From Paenibacillus foliorum (GTDB lineage: Bacteria; Bacillota; Bacilli; Paenibacillales; NBRC-103111), in the NCBI RefSeq assembly GCF_013141765.1, contig NZ_WHOD01000017.1, positions 1 through 64,000 of the forward strand: 64,000 nt of DNA, in the 5' to 3' direction. A program made the translations under genes and the position numbers. Positions 9,306 through 16,760 of the stretch are shown one piece after another. Every line of letters starts with the position of its first letter. The first letter of the stretch is position 1. The notes beneath the pieces are model-generated. The model was not told the DNA's origin. It worked only from the letters and a program-made list of their open reading frames with translations, and searched no databases.

Positions 9306-10249
9306 TCAGCCAAGCTTTCTTGATTGCAGCGATGTCCGTTCGAGGACTCTGCGGATGGATGCGGTTACCCGGTCCGGCCGATCTTCCTGCACGTAGTGGG
9401 AGGCATGTCTAACGACTCGGTTTCGTTTAATTTCAAATAACCCTGCCATTTAGCCATCTCTCCGGGTGGAAAGCCCGCGCTATCCTTCATTCCCCATAGA
9501 ATTTGTGCTGGCAAATGGGATAGAATCGGCAGTTTCGCCTCGATCTCCGCGAGCCACGGACGCGCCTTCCGGATCTGTCTTGGGAATATCCATGTCGGCT
9601 TCCGAGATTTTGGGGTTGGGAATGGATCGGTATAGGCCTTTCTCAAGATATCCGTGATTTTCTCGGTATGATAGATCCCATGGGGGACAATCTTCTTAGC
9701 AAAGAAGTTTCGTCTTGTCTGTAGCCAATATCCGAAGGGCCATCCGCCCATGGCAAGCGAGAATAGCTTTATCGCTGGGAGCGTGGCCGGCCATGCCCAG
9801 GTATTCATCACGACAATTCCGCGCAGGTTCTCATGGTGTCTTACAGCGTAGTTGAATCCGATCGGGCCTCCCCAATCTTGGACTACTAGTACGAAGTCTT
9901 TGAGATCCAGTCTCCGGATAAATTCGGTGACAGCATCTGAATGCTCCTTAGGTGAATAGCCATAATCGGAAGGAGCCTGTGACATTCCGAGTCCCGGGTA
10001 ATCCAATGCAATCAGACGGCATTCACCGCTCAAATCCTTGATGACGTTCCGGTAAAGATAAGACCAGGTGGGGTTTCCGTGTAGGAGAAGAATGACAGGC
10101 CCCTGCCCCTCGTCAACGTAATGAATCATACCATCGCCATAAGGCATCCAGTGGTCCTTGAACGGATACTCCGATGCATCTACATCAAACGGTCTTTGCA
10201 TTTGTGCCTCCAATCTGCCTATTGCTTCAAGCAAGCGTTTAAGTCGCAT
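9306..10249 (-). pseudogene. Haloalkane-dehalogenase-like alpha/beta hydrolase, frameshifted
   Basis: The open frame (294 codons, ending at 9365) is an alpha/beta hydrolase close to haloalkane dehalogenases: HGNPTWSYLYR carries the oxyanion region and VVQDWGGPIGF the nucleophilic Asp. After LKLNETES the reading becomes unlike the family (LDMPPTTCRK). One frame away, the same DNA reads RVVRHASHYVQEDRPDRV and continues to a TGA at 9306-9308, exactly the expected C-terminus including the catalytic His of ASHYVQED. A single-base deletion near 9418-9424 explains this. As read, the product lacks its catalytic His and should be inactive, unless this is a sequencing error. The start may be at the internal MQRPFD rather than the first Met. 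An HxlR regulator is divergent. Confidence 0.82.
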
Positions 10250-10466
10250 GAAATAGTTATCTGAATATACAGACTATTTCAGTGGTTCAATGCCCTGTTA
10301 ATTTGATTGGCCCCCCGGCTGCGCGCACCACTCAGGGATTGATATCGATATGAAGTGGAATTTTGTGTTCCGGCTCTTCAATTAGACTACAACACTGTGA
10401 TATATTTGAAAAGTAGTTACAATATAGTGCAATAGTTTCATAAAATGAACTATGGAGGAAACGTCA

Positions 10467-10808
10467 ATGTTGGATCGCTCTTGTATCGAAGCCATTGATC
10501 CTTTGCTGGAAGTCTTAGACGGTAAGTGGACCCTTCCTCTTCTGTTAGAGTTGTTTGTCGGAACCAAGCGATTTGGAGAGCTGCGGCGAAGGCTATACCC
10601 TATTAGCCCGAAGACGTTAACAGATCGACTGCGGGTGCTTGAGGAGAAGGGGATTATTACGCGCACACAGTACCCCGGTGTGCCGCTGCATGTCGAATAT
10701 GAGCTAACTGAGCGCGGGTGGAATCTGCAGCCTATTTTTGCGGCTATGTGGGCATGGGTTCAGGAAAATGGCTTAAGTGCCGAACGTGGGGCGGAAGATA
10801 TGGCATAG
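10467..10808 (+). CDS. HxlR-family winged-helix regulator
   Basis: A 113-residue DNA-binding protein of the HxlR (MarR-like) family. The conserved core is visible: LDGKWTLPLLLEL, RFGELRRRL, ISPKTLTDRLRVLEEKGII in the recognition and wing region, then the ending VEYELTERGWNLQPI. One Cys (SCIEA) sits where HxlR and HypR proteins keep a redox Cys, so thiol or electrophile sensing is conceivable. The ATG at 10467 is favoured because the GGAGG 8 bases upstream is itself part of the earlier in-frame ATG at 10452. It is divergent from the broken dehalogenase-like gene, its likely target. No operator was assigned. Confidence 0.88.
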   Translation: MLDRSCIEAIDPLLEVLDGKWTLPLLLELFVGTKRFGELRRRLYPISPKTLTDRLRVLEEKGIITRTQYPGVPLHVEYELTERGWNLQPIFAAMWAWVQENGLSAERGAEDMA

Positions 10809-10894
10809 ACGTGAATATATATGGAAACATGGGAGCGCAGACTAATGATTGACACGAAAGCCAACCGGTCACGAGTTGAATAGGAGTTAGCCTC

Positions 10895-11068
10895 ATGGCT
10901 AGCAGGATGGGTCATTGTTTCGATGAGAGAGCAGCCAGGCTAGTTGAAGACCTATGCTACTTCCCCGAACAACCTGAGCATTACGCGGCGGCGAATTGTG
11001 GATTTACCACACCGCGGCTCGTCTCCATATTGCAAATCCACAAAAACAAAAAGGAGCTTTGCCACTGA
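10895..11068 (+). CDS. Possible 57-residue protein, unrecognised
   Basis: A short open frame starting at an ATG 8 bases after a GGAG site. The product has several Cys and Arg residues but matches no family I recognise, and its last 13 codons run into the hairpin repeat at 11029-11098. That overlap makes it more likely a chance frame or a gene remnant than a working gene. Confidence 0.2.
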   Translation: MASRMGHCFDERAARLVEDLCYFPEQPEHYAAANCGFTTPRLVSILQIHKNKKELCH

Positions 11069-11098
11069 AGATGGTGGCAGGCTCCTTTTTGCATTACA
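11029..11098. repeat. Hairpin repeat copy 1, bidirectional terminator
   Basis: Arms AAAAAGGAGC and GCTCCTTTTT enclose an inner GCCAC/GTGGC stem, with T-runs on both strands. It would end the minus-strand gene at 11121. The left flank and outer stem recur almost unchanged at 11538-11608. A looser relative (AAAGGAGC...GGCAGGCTCCTTT) lies after tatA. Confidence 0.7.
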
Positions 11099-11120
11099 TA
11101 CCAGGTGTCTCATCTGCTAA

Positions 11121-11417
11121 CTATAAGCTGGTGTAATTTCTCATGAAGCTCTTCGCCAAGCTTTCGGCATGAGGGTCTCTGGTATGTCCCTCATAATCTT
11201 CCAGAACATCGATGAGATACTCTCCTTCAGGCTTGTATGCTCTAAAAATGAACTGTTCTTTATTTTCAATTCGCACATCGTGACCGCAATCTTTGAGGCA
11301 TTGCTCAAAATCTTGCAAGGTGGGCTTTTGATTTTCCTCTAAATAAATAAGTCCCTTGGATAACCTTGTTCCTTGCTTACTAATAACCTTAAAATGGACA
11401 ATGATTTCTTTTTTCAT
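11121..11417 (-). CDS. Hypothetical 98-residue protein
   Basis: A small, charged, probably cytosolic protein that I do not recognise. It has no signal peptide, membrane segment or metal motif. Alternating hydrophobic and charged residues at the start (MKKEIIVHFKVI) suggest a beta-strand opening a small alpha/beta domain. GAGGGAG lies 6 bases before the ATG at 11417, which I prefer to the Met 24 bases upstream. A strong hairpin follows 30 bases after the stop. It is flanked by the two copies of the hairpin repeat, so it may be part of a small accessory insertion. Confidence 0.6.
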   Translation of the reverse strand: MKKEIIVHFKVISKQGTRLSKGLIYLEENQKPTLQDFEQCLKDCGHDVRIENKEQFIFRAYKPEGEYLIDVLEDYEGHTRDPHAESLAKSFMRNYTSL

Positions 11418-11537
11418 CTCGAACTCCCTCATATGAATCAATTTATAGCTATTATATATTTACAAATGTGGCTTAGTCTATGAAATTTGTTACAAGGTCA
11501 GAGGGTTTAAAGCGTAGTAGGGCGCATTATCTCTATA

Positions 11538-11608
11538 CTGCAAATCCACAAAAACGAAAAGGAGCTTTGCACACTGATGTACAGTGTCAGACTCCTTTTT
11601 GAGTACAT
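11538..11608. repeat. Hairpin repeat copy 2
   Basis: Shares the flank CTGCAAATCCACAAAAAC and the arms AAAAGGAG/CTCCTTTTT with copy 1, 509 bases away. The inner stem differs (ACACTG/CAGTGT rather than GCCAC/GTGGC) but still pairs, so the fold is kept while the sequence changes. Confidence 0.7.
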
Positions 11609-11656
11609 AAAGCAGAACCGGCTTCAATAATAGTGTTGGAGAGCAGGGCAAAAAAA

Positions 11657-11803
11657 GCATTAGATGAATGCAGAGCAGAGATCAAATAGCTGCAGAATTA
11701 TGCCGAGAAGGCAGTGCAGGCCAGCAATGATGAGGAGGCCAGAAAGTTCCTGGAGAATGAGTCTGTGATAAAGGGAATATTGCATCAGAAAGGACAATGG
11801 TAA
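11657..11803 (+). pseudogene. Remnant of a PspA/IM30-like gene
   Basis: Read in one frame, the DNA gives ALDECRAEIK, an in-frame TAG at 11687, then LQNYAEKAVQASNDEEARKF and about 18 more residues to a TAA. The second block resembles the coiled-coil segment of PspA/IM30 proteins, which bind the inner face of the membrane under stress, where 'YAEKA...GNE..ARKFL' is recurrent. Neither end of the gene is present, and no start or ribosome site fits. The match is short and made by eye, so the family assignment is tentative. That it is not an intact gene is clear. Confidence 0.5.
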
Positions 11804-12009
11804 AAAATGGTCGATTTGAATCAGAGTATATAGAAGATAACAAAAACGTTGATAGACGTTACTGGAATTTGGTTGAGGGACAGAAAACGATAGTTCAAGA
11901 AGCAATCAGAAGAACGAAGCTGCCGGCATGAATCGGCAGATTTACTGCGTTAACGGGCAGATTAGTTCAATGGTTCATCATTTCGTGATTGATAAACTAT
12001 ACTGGTATC

Positions 12010-12323
12010 ATACGTGTCTGGCATTGGGAGGATACATGGGGCTGGGACTATCCGATGATGGCGATGACAGCTGCAAGACTTGGGGAAGGAAATCTTGCCG
12101 TCGACCTTCTCCTGACTGATCGGACGAAGAATACCTATTTGCCGAACGGCCATAATTTCCAGACCAGCAGGCTGCCGATCTATTTGCCCGGCAACGGCGG
12201 CCTATTGACTGCCGTTGCCATGATGGCCGGTGGCTGGCTGGAGGTCCCGAGACGGCTGCTCCCGGGTTTCCACAGGATAGGACATGGACGGTCCGCTGCG
12301 AGGGAATCAATAAAATGCTTTAA
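12010..12323 (+). pseudogene. C-terminal remnant of a glycoside hydrolase
   Basis: One frame reads VWHWEDTWGWDYPMMAMTAA and RLPIYLPGNGGLLTAVAMMA, the well-formed end of a large glycosidase with an all-helical catalytic domain. After GGW the frame is lost; a neighbouring frame then gives DRTWTVRCEGINKML and a TAA at 12321, the natural end of such proteins. The gene therefore has a frameshift and has lost its N-terminal part. A terminator follows within 10 bases, which suggests this was once the true gene end. The exact hydrolase family cannot be fixed from about 100 residues. Confidence 0.65.
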
Positions 12324-12330
12324 GTTAGAG

Positions 12331-12372
12331 AGCCTGTACGATACCAAAAATATGGATCGTTCAGGCTTTTTA
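12331..12372 (+). terminator. Terminator of the decayed glycosidase gene
   Basis: Arms AGCCTGTACGAT and ATCGTTCAGGCT (one mismatch) are followed by TTTTTACTTT. It has outlived the gene it served. Confidence 0.75.
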
Positions 12373-12477
12373 CTTTGTAAGCTCGAACCGCCAATTTGAT
12401 TTTTTCAGAACCGACGGACACTTAAGATAATTTGTACTCGAATATACAAGTAATACGTTTTGTAAGGAGGACTCAAG

Positions 12478-12921
12478 GTGAACTTTACAAGCACAAATCA
12501 ATCCCAACCCTTTACTATCTCAGAAATTTTGAAAGTTCCCGGTTTAGATGTCTATGAGCAAATGGTTTGTTTTGTTTTAAACAACTTAATAAATGATGGA
12601 AACTCCCTGCCGACAGTAGCTGAAGTAGCCAGTAAAGGCAGAATGAGTTCTAAAGAGGCTACCCAAGCGATGCAGAATCTCGTTGAGAAGAAAATCATAC
12701 CGCTTAGAGTGTTCCGAGAGATGGTAGGAAATTACGGTGATAGCAGATTGTCGTGGGCTGCGAAAGGGTTATTGCTCTATTTAAAACAACACGAAGGTAA
12801 TACATTGAGCGATTTATTGGAAGTCTCTAAGGATGATACAGATAATATTCTAATAGAACTTAAGGAACTACATAGGTTGGGTTACTTGGAAGACCATTCT
12901 ATTATTGACGAATTAGGTTAG
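12478..12921 (+). CDS. Winged-helix DNA-binding protein, unclassified
   Basis: A 147-residue cytosolic protein starting at GTG with AAGGAGG 9 bases upstream. Residues about 20-75 form a helix-turn-helix like that of replication-initiator and DnaD-type N-terminal domains: VYEQMVCFVLNNLINDGNSL, then a second helix pair MSSKEATQAMQNLVEKKII. Residues about 90-140 look like a second winged helix (AAKGLLLYLKQHEG...LIELKELHRLGYL), so two tandem domains are likely. Such proteins occur in phage and plasmid modules as well as chromosomes, but no other mobile genes are adjacent. Target and role are unknown. Confidence 0.65.
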   Translation: MNFTSTNQSQPFTISEILKVPGLDVYEQMVCFVLNNLINDGNSLPTVAEVASKGRMSSKEATQAMQNLVEKKIIPLRVFREMVGNYGDSRLSWAAKGLLLYLKQHEGNTLSDLLEVSKDDTDNILIELKELHRLGYLEDHSIIDELG

Positions 12922-12961
12922 AAAGTATTACATCCAAGAATCAGTTCAAAGGTCGCAAACG

Positions 12962-12987
12962 GAGTCGTCAAAGTACGGCTCTTTTTG
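12962..12987 (+). terminator. Terminator after winged-helix gene
   Basis: GAGTCGT and ACGGCTC pair with one wobble around a 6-base loop and run into TTTTTG, 40 bases after the stop codon. Confidence 0.65.
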
Positions 12988-13026
12988 TTGCGGGTGATTA
13001 AATAGGGGGACTTTGACTATCGACAA

Positions 13027-13833
13027 TTAATTGGGCTGATAGTGATTTACATAAGTTATAGTCCCTACTTTGGCTATAATAAACCTACCCTGATTGCTGG
13101 AGGTCAGCTGCCATAAGGAAGAGAAGTCAAGTTGATCGAACCTGTCTGAAAGGGATGCCGATTGAGTACTTTTGGGTTTCCGGAAGCTGTTCAGCTTAGC
13201 AATGAATTCTTCGGCCGTTTTGATTCCAATACCATGTCCATAATAGAGATCTTTCTCCAGCTTAACGACATTTTCCCCCCTCCACCAGGGAGTTGCAGGA
13301 TCAAAGTCGGGATTATTAAAATAGAGCAGATCCCCGGCAACAGCATCCTCTGGATGAGTCCTTTCTTTCAGATGTAAGTTGCTGCTATAATGCCAATCGT
13401 ATAACAAAAGATCTGAAAACAAGACGTCGAATTGCTTGGGACCGATGGATTCCAATATGGCTTTATATAGTACTAGTACCACAGCCGTTGCGCATTCAAA
13501 TGCGTACAAGCGTCCATTGTTGAAAATATCCTTAATCCCATCATGAGGGGCAACCCCCTTCTTCAGTTCAAATCCCCCTTTGTCATTACGATCCCAAAAT
13601 GCCTCATTGCACTTGGAATGTTTAAAGTCGGCAAACCGAACACCGCTTTTACTAAGGAGTCTTGCGGATTCTACAATTTGGGTTCGCACTCGCAGTTCAA
13701 ATAAGAGAACCTCTACGGAATCATACCGATATTCGAAAGTGCTGCTTTTCTTTTTCTGGTAAATGCTTCGTTCCAGCTCGGACAGCGTACTATCGTCAAA
13801 GACGAATTCGGGTTTGCCCGCAATAATGATCAT
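13027..13833 (-). CDS. tgl: Protein-glutamine gamma-glutamyltransferase (spore-coat transglutaminase)
   Basis: A 268-residue homologue of B. subtilis Tgl (245 residues), which cross-links spore-coat proteins through gamma-glutamyl-lysine bonds in the mother cell. The catalytic Cys is in LYAFECATA (Cys114), and the conserved blocks VLLFELRVR, LLYDWHYSS and WRGENVV...GHGIG hold the other active-site residues of the family. It is about 20 residues longer at the C-terminus (after about 250), with no recognisable motif. It is monocistronic. Its presence shows an endospore former. Sporulation-phase expression is expected from the family; no sigma-factor site was confirmed here. Confidence 0.93.
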   Translation of the reverse strand: MIIIAGKPEFVFDDSTLSELERSIYQKKKSSTFEYRYDSVEVLLFELRVRTQIVESARLLSKSGVRFADFKHSKCNEAFWDRNDKGGFELKKGVAPHDGIKDIFNNGRLYAFECATAVVLVLYKAILESIGPKQFDVLFSDLLLYDWHYSSNLHLKERTHPEDAVAGDLLYFNNPDFDPATPWWRGENVVKLEKDLYYGHGIGIKTAEEFIAKLNSFRKPKSTQSASLSDRFDQLDFSSLWQLTSSNQGRFIIAKVGTITYVNHYQPN

Positions 13834-13971
13834 AGGATTTTCCTCATCTCAAATAAATTAAGTCTGTTTACTATTTTATGGAGGTTACCTTAAATACGTG
13901 CTAAATGAAGCGTGAAGGACTAAGTGGGGGCAATATCTAAATATTTTCTTTTATTTCAAAAATAAAAATGT

Positions 13972-14005
13972 TACAATGCAAATAGTGAAATGTAATAAAA
14001 ATTAC
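13972..14005 (+). promoter_or_regulatory. rpiR promoter with downstream palindrome
   Basis: An extended -10 box (TGTTACAAT, hexamer 13972-13977) has only a poor -35. The palindrome GTAAT-AAAA-ATTAC (13992-14005) lies just after the expected transcription start. The same arms recur before the rraA-type operon, pointing to autoregulation. Confidence 0.6.
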
Positions 14006-14036
14006 TTAAAAGAAAAATATTAACTGGAGCCGAATA

Positions 14037-14885
14037 ATGGATAATCCAATAATACAACTTAAAAATAAAATATCAGAATTAACTAATACCCAACGTAAGG
14101 TTGCAGATTACATAATAAAGAACCCTGTAGATGTGGCTTTTTTAACGGTTGACCAGTTAGCAGGGTTAGTTAGAACAAGCACCACTACTATAATGAGGTT
14201 AACATTCAGTTTGGGTTATTCCGGGTATACAGAATTTCAAAAAGGTCTTCAGGAAATTTTACGGAATAGAGCGGATCCGAATACCAGATTAGCCGCAAAT
14301 TTAAGGGATACTAACAGAAGTGATCTATGGATTCGATGTGCCGAAAATCATATTAATAACATTCAGGCAGCTGTGGACATGGTTTCTGCGGAATCTCTAC
14401 AGAAAACGTTGGAAATGATTGTTTCAGCAAATCGAATTTATTGCACTGGTGTAAGAAGCGGGCTCCCTGTAGCACAATGTTTGACTTATGGTCTTAACCG
14501 TCTGCTCGGCAACTGTGATTTAGTGCATGCAGATCATTTTGAATGGACAGAGAGAGTCTCCAGCTTCAATTCATCCGATTTGATTATTGCGACGAGTTTC
14601 CCTAGGTATGCCAGAAAAGTGTTTGACTTTGTTAAAGCTGCCAGAGAAAATAACGCACAAATTATATCTATTACCGATAGTTATTCTTCTCCTTTAGCGA
14701 AATATTCGGATGTCATTTTGCCATGTAACGTCAGTAGTGTGGCATTTCATAATTCAATTACTGCACCCATGTTTGTGGCTGATTATATCATCAGTGCTGT
14801 AGCAATTAACTACTCTGAGAAAACAAAGCACCGTCTTGATAAGCTTGACTCCATTCTCAAGGAATCGAATTATCATTTATCTTAA
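14037..14885 (+). CDS. RpiR/MurR-family transcriptional regulator
   Basis: A 282-residue regulator with an N-terminal RpiR helix-turn-helix (residues 1-77; LTNTQRKVADYII and TSTTTIMRLTFSLGYSGY) and a C-terminal SIS domain (about 110-260; RIYCTGVRSGLPVAQC and ...IISITDSYSSPLAKYSDVIL) that binds phosphorylated sugars in characterised members. It is transcribed in the same direction as the seven-gene block that follows, but a terminator and a new promoter separate them. A palindrome after its own start site is repeated before rraA, so it probably represses both. The substrates of the neighbouring enzymes are carboxylates, which is unusual for a SIS-domain sensor. The start is an ATG 3 bases after a TGGAGC site. 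Confidence 0.88.
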   Translation: MDNPIIQLKNKISELTNTQRKVADYIIKNPVDVAFLTVDQLAGLVRTSTTTIMRLTFSLGYSGYTEFQKGLQEILRNRADPNTRLAANLRDTNRSDLWIRCAENHINNIQAAVDMVSAESLQKTLEMIVSANRIYCTGVRSGLPVAQCLTYGLNRLLGNCDLVHADHFEWTERVSSFNSSDLIIATSFPRYARKVFDFVKAARENNAQIISITDSYSSPLAKYSDVILPCNVSSVAFHNSITAPMFVADYIISAVAINYSEKTKHRLDKLDSILKESNYHLS

Positions 14886-14894
14886 TTAGTTCGG

Positions 14895-14958
14895 AAAAAG
14901 GTGTTAGGAAAGTGAGTCGAATTGCAATTAATTCGAATCTTTTCTTGATACCTTTTTT
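14895..14958 (+). terminator. Terminator after rpiR
   Basis: A long imperfect hairpin with arms AAAAAGGTGTTAGGAAA and TTTCTTGATACCTTTTTT and an inner TCGAATT/AATTCGA stem separates rpiR from the operon. Confidence 0.7.
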
Positions 14959-15018
14959 GTCGTTAAGATCGACTGAGGGCTTGTTAATAACAGACTTATT
15001 CTAGTTTTTAAAAAAGGG

Positions 15019-15072
15019 TTTACATAAAAAAAGATCAATGTTACTATAAATTTTGAAAGTAATAAATATTAC
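15019..15072 (+). promoter_or_regulatory. Operon promoter with RpiR-type operator
   Basis: TTTACA (15019-15024) and TACTAT (15042-15047) are 17 bases apart. The palindrome GTAAT-AAAT-ATTAC (15059-15072) follows the expected start near 15054, in the same relative place as before rpiR. Binding there would block elongation or open-complex formation. Confidence 0.65.
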
Positions 15073-15132
15073 ATAAAACTATAATTGTTGTTATATTTAC
15101 TACTTATATTATAAAAGAGGTGTCATAATAAT

Positions 15133-15795
15133 ATGAAAAAATTCCATTCGGGAGATCAACCGCAATTATTGTCGGAAGATATCATCAGTAGAGCAAGACG
15201 TCTGAGCGCCTCTCTTTTTTGTGATGTAATGGGTCGCACCGGTGCAATGGACCATTCTATAAAGCCTGTTGCATCCGGGATGAAGGTTTTCGGAACGGCT
15301 ATGACAGTAGATTTGAGACCGGGGGATAACCTTTTTCTACACAAAGCGATTAATATCGGTCAAAAGGGTTATGTTTTGGTTGCAGATGGCAAGGGGCATA
15401 CTGCAAACGCTTACCTTGGCGAGTTAATGGCAGAAGCTGCCCAAACATTAGGACTTGAAGGTATCGTCGTTGATGGAGCTGCACGTGATAAGGAAACTCT
15501 ATGTGAATTAAACTTACCGATTTTTTGCAAAGGCTTTAATCCTAATGGTCCCCACAAAGATGGTCCAGGTAGGCTGAATACATCAATAGCTTGCGGAGGC
15601 GTTTCTGTACAGCCTGGAGATTTGGTGGTGGGTGATGATGATGGTGTCGTTATCGTCCCAAGAAATATTGTAGAAGAAGTACTTGCTCTGGCCGAAAAAA
15701 AAGGTGAAGAAGAGGAAAAACGCAAGCAGGCCATTAGAAGGGGAGAAATCGAGCCCATCTGGCTAAAAGCAGCAATGGAGCCTTACGGATTGTAG
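15133..15795 (+). CDS. RraA-family protein (4-hydroxy-2-oxoglutarate-type aldolase)
   Basis: A 220-residue member of the RraA/HMG-aldolase family. The core reads SASLFCDVMGRTGAM, GELMAEAAQTLGLEGIVVDG and AARD, the last block carrying the Arg and Asp that hold pyruvate and the divalent metal in class II HMG/CHA aldolases. VVGDDDGVVIVP is the conserved C-terminal strand. True aldolases cleave 4-hydroxy-4-methyl- or 4-carboxy-4-hydroxy-2-oxo acids to pyruvate and a second keto acid. The RNase E inhibitor role of E. coli RraA is not expected in this setting. It leads an operon with two dehydrogenases and a TctCBA carboxylate transporter, which supports a catabolic aldolase. Substrate unknown. Confidence 0.85.
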   Translation: MKKFHSGDQPQLLSEDIISRARRLSASLFCDVMGRTGAMDHSIKPVASGMKVFGTAMTVDLRPGDNLFLHKAINIGQKGYVLVADGKGHTANAYLGELMAEAAQTLGLEGIVVDGAARDKETLCELNLPIFCKGFNPNGPHKDGPGRLNTSIACGGVSVQPGDLVVGDDDGVVIVPRNIVEEVLALAEKKGEEEEKRKQAIRRGEIEPIWLKAAMEPYGL

Positions 15796-15857
15796 GAAAA
15801 ATGTCAGGTGTTTTGCGTGACCATTTTTAATCAAGCATGTAGAAAGGACAGATAGAG

Positions 15858-16730
15858 ATGCAACTAGGATTTATCGGATTTGGAGAGGCAGCATTTGAAT
15901 TGTCGATAGGGCTGAAACAGCAAGGTTTTGGGGAAATAGTTGCTTATGATCCAATGTGGAACCACCCTGCCTACGGATCCTTAGTTCAAGAAAGAGCCGA
16001 AAAAGCTCAGGTAAGCTTGTTGAAAGAACCGGAGGCTGTGTTGAGTCGGGTAAACATTTTGATTGTTGCCGTACCTGCGGACAAAGCTTATGACGTTAGC
16101 CATACACTAAAACCACATTTGGAAGAAAGCTGTATCTATGTGGATGTATCTGCTTCCAACCCGGAAGTTAAGCGAAGTATTCATGACAACCTTAAGGGAA
16201 AAGGGGTAACATTTGTTGACGCGGCCATGATGGGACCTTTGCCAGTTTACAAACATAAGGTTCCTATACTTGCAAGCGGGGATGGTACTGACGCATTTAT
16301 TGATCTTCTGTCTCCATATGGAATGGACATTAGTAAAGTAAGCGATACTCCTGGAGATGCTTCTGCGGTTAAATTAATTCGAAGTATATACATGAAAGGA
16401 ATTGCTGCTCTATTAGTTGAAATGCTGGAAGCTGCTAACCATTTTAATGTTGATGAACTCGTAATTAGTTCCTTAAGCGAAACGATGAACGGCAAAAGCT
16501 TTGAGGAAACGATGAACAGATTGGTAACTGGAACTTCCATCCATGCCGTAAGAAGAGCTGTTGAGCTGGAGGGCTCGATTGATATGCTGGAATCCTCAAG
16601 TATCGATTCAACCATGTCACAAGCGGCAAAAGAAAAACTACAACGATTGTCCAAGTTCAATCTAAAAGAAAAGTTTCAAGGGAAAACGCCGAGCCACTGG
16701 TCGGATGTCATTAACGCATTACAACATTAA
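15858..16730 (+). CDS. NAD(P)-dependent 3-hydroxyacid dehydrogenase-like protein (DUF1932)
   Basis: A 290-residue oxidoreductase related to 6-phosphogluconate and 3-hydroxyisobutyrate dehydrogenases. The Rossmann motif is LGFIGFGEAAFEL at the very start, with the second nucleotide-site strand ILIVAVPAD. The middle block YVDVSASNP...FVDAAMMGP is the substrate region of the beta-hydroxyacid family, and AVKLIRSIYMKG contains the likely catalytic Lys. The C-terminal helical domain (about 190-260) matches the DUF1932 type instead of the usual one. An operon position between the RraA aldolase and the transporter suggests it oxidises a hydroxy acid before or after aldol cleavage. Confidence 0.82.
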   Translation: MQLGFIGFGEAAFELSIGLKQQGFGEIVAYDPMWNHPAYGSLVQERAEKAQVSLLKEPEAVLSRVNILIVAVPADKAYDVSHTLKPHLEESCIYVDVSASNPEVKRSIHDNLKGKGVTFVDAAMMGPLPVYKHKVPILASGDGTDAFIDLLSPYGMDISKVSDTPGDASAVKLIRSIYMKGIAALLVEMLEAANHFNVDELVISSLSETMNGKSFEETMNRLVTGTSIHAVRRAVELEGSIDMLESSSIDSTMSQAAKEKLQRLSKFNLKEKFQGKTPSHWSDVINALQH

Positions 16731-16760
16731 TTGGAAATATTCCAAGAAAAGGGGATTACA

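Noticed and set aside
11660-11905. 81-codon minus-strand frame
   Set aside because: It lies opposite the PspA-like remnant and has no ribosome site or known motif.
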